Positions 5,454 through 8,847 of a DNA stretch of 8,847 nucleotides are shown here, one piece after another. The notes beneath the pieces were generated by a model that searched no databases, was not told the DNA's origin, and saw nothing but the letters and a program-made list of their open reading frames with translations. Made by a program: the position numbers and the translations under genes. The DNA is from Thermocrinis sp. (GTDB taxonomy: Bacteria; Aquificota; Aquificia; Aquificales; Aquificaceae). The DNA is taken from assembly GCA_009903855.1 (NCBI GenBank), contig WYEK01000128.1, positions 1 to 8,847 of the forward strand, given 5' to 3'. Position 1 is the first letter of the stretch; every line of letters begins with the position of its first letter.

Positions 5454-6212
5454 TTAAGTTAGTGCTCCTTCTTCTTGCATAACTTTTCTTAGAACTTGCT
5501 TGAACTTGTTCCAATTTTTGGTCCTCGGATGGAAGAGCATGTGCTTGGCGTTCAGGACCAAAAAGCTAACGTTCATGGACTTTATGGGTTTCATTACCAA
5601 CTGCTTTAGCCACTCGGGTGTTTCTCCGAGGAAGGGTATGGGCTTTTTCAGGATGGGGTCTTTTACCACATTGTAGCCCTGCTTTTCAATCCAACCAAAG
5701 AGCAGTTCTCCGTCCTCTATCCTTCCGTACTCAAGGACCGATTCGGTAAAGAATTTGTCAAACTTCTTGGAAGGATACTCGTCTATGAGACCCTTCTTTG
5801 CCATAGTTCTGAGGATCACCTTTAGCACCTCTTCCACCAGCACACCCTTTGGGCATCTGTGGGTGCATTTATGACAGGACACGCACCTCCACATTACATC
5901 CGCCCGTTTTTGAAGCTCATCAATGAGCCCAAGCCTTGCCAAGTGTATAAAGTGCCTTGGATTGTAACGCTCATCCCAATAGTTGTGCACCGGACAAGAA
6001 GCGGTGCAGTATGAACACTGATAGCATTGGGTTATGGTCTTTCCGTCGGGGGAGTTTATGATCTCCTTGGCAAAGTCAAGGTCATAATCGTTGATCACAC
6101 GAGGGAGGATGATCAGGTTCCAGTCTCCTGATACATCCACCCCGTCAATAACTAGCCTTTCCTTTCTTACAATTCTTTCTGGCTCTACTAAGCTTCTTTC
6201 GTGTATTGCCAT
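5454..6212 (-). CDS. shdrC2: sHdrC2, electron-transfer subunit with two [4Fe-4S] clusters
   Basis: The 252-aa protein has two ferredoxin-type motifs. C63-x2-C66-x2-C69-x3-C73-P (CYQCSYCTASCP) lies after an N-terminal beta region, and C110-x2-C113-x2-C116-x3-C120-P (CVSCHKCTHRCP) lies after a helical linker. This is the HdrC pattern; the subunit relays electrons between sHdrA and the CCG clusters of sHdrB. The ATG at 6212 lies 2 nt after the stop of the preceding hypothetical gene, with GGAGG embedded in its last codons, so the two are co-translated. Downstream, shdrB2 starts after 12 nt. The C-terminal 100 residues have no recognisable motif and are mostly helical. HdrC1, usually encoded before HdrB1, would be off the right edge. 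Confidence 0.92.
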   Translation of the reverse strand: MAIHERSLVEPERIVRKERLVIDGVDVSGDWNLIILPRVINDYDLDFAKEIINSPDGKTITQCYQCSYCTASCPVHNYWDERYNPRHFIHLARLGLIDELQKRADVMWRCVSCHKCTHRCPKGVLVEEVLKVILRTMAKKGLIDEYPSKKFDKFFTESVLEYGRIEDGELLFGWIEKQGYNVVKDPILKKPIPFLGETPEWLKQLVMKPIKSMNVSFLVLNAKHMLFHPRTKNWNKFKQVLRKVMQEEGALT

Positions 6213-6214
6213 GG

Positions 6215-6952
6215 CTAAACCTCCAGTTCAATGTCTTGTGGTCTTTGAACACCTAAAAGTCTCCTTGCCATGACGCCAGCCGGTGGGAAAAACCCCTTGG
6301 CGCTATGCATGGTGGATAGCGTCATGTAATCCACATAGGTGGCGTAGATCATGGCAAGGAATATATCCACAAAAAGATAGCCCTTTACCTTTATACCGAA
6401 ATCAAGGAGCTTCTCTTGTATCTGTTTGTAGATCTGTTCAAACTCCTCGTAGGTCTCTCCGTACATGTGCCTCTTTGGGGGCTCTTCCTTGAGGAAGACC
6501 ACCGCTCCGCTTTCACTTTCGGGGTCCCATATCCAGCTGGTCCACAGCACATACTCCTCTGGGAACGTAAAGTGCAAAAGCTCAGACGCCAAGTCCCTTG
6601 CAGCTTTTCTATCCACACCCTTTATGGACTTTACAAAATTTTCCACCCTTTCTTCCCAGCTGTTAGCCTTTCCATAAAGTAGGTCACTTATTGCCCTTTT
6701 TAGATTTTCCACGCCTGTCTCTTCTATGAGCCTTTGTCTCTTTCTCCTTACAGAGAATACCTTTTCCAAAATGCTGTCTAGGTCTTCCTTGCTCAAAGAG
6801 GCAAGGTTTTCCTTACTCAAGCTCTTTTGGAAAAGGAGGGACTTGGCGAGGAGGTCCTTGTAAAACTCTTGGACGAACTCCTCGCCCTCTCCAAGGATCT
6901 TTATGAGATAATCCCTAACCAAAAAGTCGTCTAAGACTGCGAGCTTCTTCAT
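6215..6952 (-). CDS. shdrH: Conserved hypothetical protein of the sHdr cluster ('Hyp'/sHdrH)
   Basis: The 245-aa protein sits between shdrA and shdrC2, exactly where sHdr clusters of other sulfur oxidizers carry a conserved gene of unknown function. It contains no cysteine and no signal peptide or membrane segment, so it cannot carry an iron-sulfur cluster through thiolates. Its structure looks mostly helical. Residues roughly 100-145 (IKGVDRKAARDLASELLHFTFPEEY, then VLWTSWIWDP) faintly resemble the hairpin and following Pro-containing stretch of helix-hairpin-helix folds, but I would not claim DNA binding from this. The start overlaps the stop of shdrA in ATGA, so it should be made at a fixed ratio to sHdrA. 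A structural or assembly role in the sHdr complex is the likely inference; no catalytic residues are recognised. Confidence 0.82.
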   Translation of the reverse strand: MKKLAVLDDFLVRDYLIKILGEGEEFVQEFYKDLLAKSLLFQKSLSKENLASLSKEDLDSILEKVFSVRRKRQRLIEETGVENLKRAISDLLYGKANSWEERVENFVKSIKGVDRKAARDLASELLHFTFPEEYVLWTSWIWDPESESGAVVFLKEEPPKRHMYGETYEEFEQIYKQIQEKLLDFGIKVKGYLFVDIFLAMIYATYVDYMTLSTMHSAKGFFPPAGVMARRLLGVQRPQDIELEV

Positions 6953-8007
6953 ACCGTTACCTTTGCACCCACGAAGGCTGCAGCTTCTGCACCGGCCGCT
7001 TCACCTTCGGAGAGGGAGGACTCTATGTCTATGGGTCCTTTGCAGGCACCCGCTATGAATATGCCGGGTTTGTTGGAGATGATGTTAGAGCCAGAATCTT
7101 CGGATGGAACCAAGAACTTGCTGTCTGGGTCCTGGGCAAGTCCAAGTATTTTAGCTACCTTTTTTGTGCCCGCGGATGGTTCCATACCAAGCACAAGGAC
7201 CACCAAGTCCATGGGTACCTCGGAAGGTCTTTGAACAATGGTGTCTTCGTGCTTTACCCTTAGCCTACCGTCTGCGGGGCTGTAGGTTATCTCCGCTATC
7301 CTACCCCTTACGTACCTTACGCCATACTGCTCTTGGGGTGCCCAGTAGAAGGGATACTCCCAAGTTCCGTAGGTCCTAACATCCATGTAGTAGCAGAAGA
7401 CATCCACATCGGGATAGTGCTGTCTTATTTCCATAGCCTGCAGACCGGACAGGGCACAACCATATCTACAGCAGTGCACGTTGGTTACACCCAGCTGTCT
7501 GTCCCGAGAACCTACACAGAAAACAAAGGCTACCCTCTTTGGCAGTTGTCCGTTGGAAGGTCTGTAAAGCCTTCCTTCCTTGGAGAACATTTGCTCAAGC
7601 TCCAGGTTGGTGATCACGTCCGGATACAGCCCATAACCTAGCTCTCCCTTTCTCCTTGGGTCAAAGTGCTCAAAGCCCGTGGCAACCACTATGGCACCCA
7701 CCTCGTGGGTTTCACCGTTGGAGAGGGTAACTTTGTAGCTTCCGGGCTCTCCCTCACAGGCGGAAAGCTCTGTCTTTAGTTTGACCTGCACGTTGGGATT
7801 GCTTTCCACTTCCTTGATGTAAGGACCGAGCACCTGCTCCGGCTTTAGCTTTCTGGGTATAAGGGTGTGATAGTGGTTCAGAATGGGGCTCCCACCTAAC
7901 CTGTCCTCCTTTTCCACCAGGATAGTTGGGATACCAAGCCTTCCAAGGATCATTGCCGCTCCCAAACCGGCAGGTCCTCCACCAATTACCAGCACACTCT
8001 TTGCCAT
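6949..8007 (-). CDS. shdrA: sHdrA, FAD- and [4Fe-4S]-containing core subunit of the sulfur-oxidizing Hdr-like complex
   Basis: From the ATG at 8007 this is a 352-aa protein. VLVIGGGPAGLGAAM (residues 5-19) is the FAD-binding GxGxxG, and a Glu (E32 or nearby) ends the second strand. FCVGSR (C164) with VHCCRYGC (C179, C180, C184) is the HdrA iron-sulfur region. GIFIAGACKGPIDIESS near the C-terminus is the second FAD-contact motif. Methanogen HdrA is nearly twice as long; this compact length is that of sHdrA. A longer reading from TTG at 8055 would begin inside a GC-rich hairpin and adds no domain. The chosen ATG has AGGAGG 7 nt upstream. The protein forms the flavin centre that passes electrons between sHdrC and its acceptor. 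Its stop overlaps the next gene (ATGA). Confidence 0.92.
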   Translation of the reverse strand: MAKSVLVIGGGPAGLGAAMILGRLGIPTILVEKEDRLGGSPILNHYHTLIPRKLKPEQVLGPYIKEVESNPNVQVKLKTELSACEGEPGSYKVTLSNGETHEVGAIVVATGFEHFDPRRKGELGYGLYPDVITNLELEQMFSKEGRLYRPSNGQLPKRVAFVFCVGSRDRQLGVTNVHCCRYGCALSGLQAMEIRQHYPDVDVFCYYMDVRTYGTWEYPFYWAPQEQYGVRYVRGRIAEITYSPADGRLRVKHEDTIVQRPSEVPMDLVVLVLGMEPSAGTKKVAKILGLAQDPDSKFLVPSEDSGSNIISNKPGIFIAGACKGPIDIESSLSEGEAAGAEAAAFVGAKVTV

Positions 8008-8014
8008 AACCAAA

Positions 8015-8020
8015 CCTCCT
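8015..8020 (-). promoter_or_regulatory. Shine-Dalgarno site fixing the shdrA start
   Basis: AGGAGG on the minus strand with a 7-nt spacer (TTTGGTT) before the ATG at 8007. It argues against the longer TTG reading from 8055. Confidence 0.7.
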
Positions 8021-8037
8021 GTAAAGTGTTTATTAAA

Positions 8038-8053
8038 GGGGGCAAAAGCCCCC
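8038..8053 (-). promoter_or_regulatory. Perfect GC-rich hairpin between shdrB1 and shdrA
   Basis: Read on the minus strand, GGGGGC-TTTT-GCCCCC forms a perfect 6-bp G/C stem with a 4-nt loop. It is preceded by a run of T (CTTTTTT) and followed by TTTAATAAA. It lies in the widest gap of the window (54 nt), 9 nt after the shdrB1 stop and 18 nt before the shdrA Shine-Dalgarno. The trailing U run is short and broken, so it is a weak terminator at best. It may act as a partial attenuator or as an mRNA stability or cleavage point that changes subunit ratios. Structure is seen; role is inferred. Confidence 0.5.
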
Positions 8054-8061
8054 AAAAAAGC

Positions 8062-8847
8062 TTAGGACTTAAACAGTGGCATATTGGCAGTGGCAGATGC
8101 CCTAGGCTTTCCTGTGGAGGTTTTGCTGTAGGGCTCATAAAGGTCGTATTCCTTGAAGAATTCCATCAGCTCGTCATACTTGCCCGCCTTTTCAAGCTCG
8201 GAGATGTATTTAACAGTGTCTTCCCATTCCTTCTTGAGCTCTCTCCAGTTGGTAATACCCATCTTCTCAAGAAGTGGTTCGTAGTGGGAGCAGTTCCAGT
8301 AGAGCTGGACAACCTTGAATGGATGAGCTCCACAGGCGAGTGCAGCAAACATCACATCGGACATCACCGCCACAGGGTAATACATGCCGTGTGCCTTTCC
8401 GATCCACTGGTTCTTTTCAAAGGTGGTGGTGCATCCTGTGTCGTGGGTAATGATCACATCTGCCTTTACTTCTTCTGCGATCACCTTGAGCTTCCTTTGG
8501 ATGGCCATAGACCTGGTGAATTCCCTTTCGGTTAGAATGTGCCTAAAGCCAAAGCCACAGCAGTCATACCATGTGGAGTAATCTACCACCTGAGCACCCA
8601 GCGCCTTTATAACCGCGGTGGATGCAGCAGGTCTTTGTCCGTTGTAAACTTCTGGGTCGTAGGGATAGTCGTCGGCGATCATCTTGTAGGTATGGCAGGC
8701 GTTGTGTATGGCAACCCTAACATTGGAGACATCTATACCCTTTGCCTTGCCTTCCTTTTCGTAGAGTTCTTTAATCCTGTATCTCATAGCGTGGACCCAC
8801 TCGGAGTAGTGAACTATCTCTTGGGGTATAACGATCCTTCCGTCCTC
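8062..8847 (-). CDS. shdrB1: sHdrB1, heterodisulfide-reductase-like subunit B (5' end beyond the right edge)
   Basis: The frame stays open from 8847, with about 20 codons before the internal ATG at 8787 (readable as EDGRIVIPQEIVHYSEWVHA). That ATG is therefore internal and the gene is truncated by the window; about 261 C-terminal residues are seen. Visible is one CCG domain: NACHTYK (Cys), then WYDCCGFGF (CCG), then HDTGCTTTF (Cys). The usual final CxxC is CTTT here, so the last cysteine of the motif is absent. More cysteines follow (ACGAHP and WNCSHY). The order B1-A-Hyp-C2-B2 matches known sHdr clusters, which identifies it as B1 rather than B2. The remaining N-terminal part and shdrC1 should lie just to the right. 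The C-terminus ends in a Lys/Ser-rich tail without motif. Confidence 0.88.
   Translation of the reverse strand, partial: EDGRIVIPQEIVHYSEWVHAMRYRIKELYEKEGKAKGIDVSNVRVAIHNACHTYKMIADDYPYDPEVYNGQRPAASTAVIKALGAQVVDYSTWYDCCGFGFRHILTEREFTRSMAIQRKLKVIAEEVKADVIITHDTGCTTTFEKNQWIGKAHGMYYPVAVMSDVMFAALACGAHPFKVVQLYWNCSHYEPLLEKMGITNWRELKKEWEDTVKYISELEKAGKYDELMEFFKEYDLYEPYSKTSTGKPRASATANMPLFKS

Noticed and set aside
8038..8053. Strong intrinsic terminator after shdrB1
   Set aside because: The U run after the stem is only UUU followed by AAUAAA, and the next gene belongs to the same complex, so full termination is unlikely.
8008..8055. Extra 16 residues at the start of sHdrA from a TTG
   Set aside because: The sequence is the hairpin and ribosome binding site read as codons; the ATG at 8007 has AGGAGG at the right distance and begins directly before the FAD motif.
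8026..8535. Plus-strand ORF of 169 codons opposite shdrB1
   Set aside because: It is the antisense shadow of a clear HdrB-type coding region with conserved cysteines, has no recognisable motif, and crosses the intergenic hairpin.
4482..8847. Methanogen-type HdrABC for CoM-S-S-CoB reduction
   Set aside because: sHdrA is compact, two HdrB-type subunits are present, a conserved Hyp gene sits inside, and LbpA follows; this is the sulfur-oxidizing sHdr arrangement.

Overview
The window looks like a chromosomal segment from a thermophilic sulfur-oxidizing bacterium. The best guess is the Aquificales (Hydrogenobacter/Thermocrinis/Hydrogenobaculum type). The reasons are the sHdr sulfur-oxidation gene set, the tightly overlapping genes, the Lys/Glu-rich proteins and the moderate G+C. 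Genus is inferred, not proven. Every gene I can support lies on the minus strand, so transcription runs from the right edge to the left edge.

Right and centre (8847 to about 3370): an sHdr cluster in the order sHdrB1 (5' end cut off by the window), sHdrA, the conserved 'hypothetical' sHdr protein, sHdrC2 and sHdrB2. It is followed by a GcvH-like lipoate-binding protein (LbpA), an 85-aa thioredoxin-fold protein with a CATC motif, and a DsrE-family protein. The genes overlap by 1-4 nt or are separated by 2-12 nt. The exceptions are the 54-nt sHdrB1-sHdrA gap, which holds a perfect GC-rich hairpin, and a 24-nt gap after dsrE.

Centre-left (3349 to 1905): a second LbpA and a radical-SAM protein of the LipS1/LipS2 lipoyl-synthase-like type. 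The second LbpA gene overlaps the radical-SAM gene, which starts at GTG. In the current model of this pathway, DsrE-type carriers pass persulfide sulfur onward, lipoyl-LbpA carries the sulfur or its reducing equivalents, and the sHdr complex oxidizes it to sulfite. Carrier, lipoate maturation and catalytic complex are therefore encoded together. Two LbpA genes flank a Trx-DsrE pair here.

Left (1899 to 1): a DUF2203 protein, a small secreted Lys/His-rich protein, a LOG-family nucleotide phosphoribohydrolase and the N-terminal part of an SbcD/Mre11-type nuclease. These have no obvious role in sulfur oxidation. An extended -10 element (1506-1514) and a leader that can hide its own ribosome binding site (1474-1501) suggest that a new transcription or translation unit begins before the small secreted protein.

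No rRNA, tRNA, insertion sequence or CRISPR array was seen. No stretch longer than 60 nt lacks a gene.
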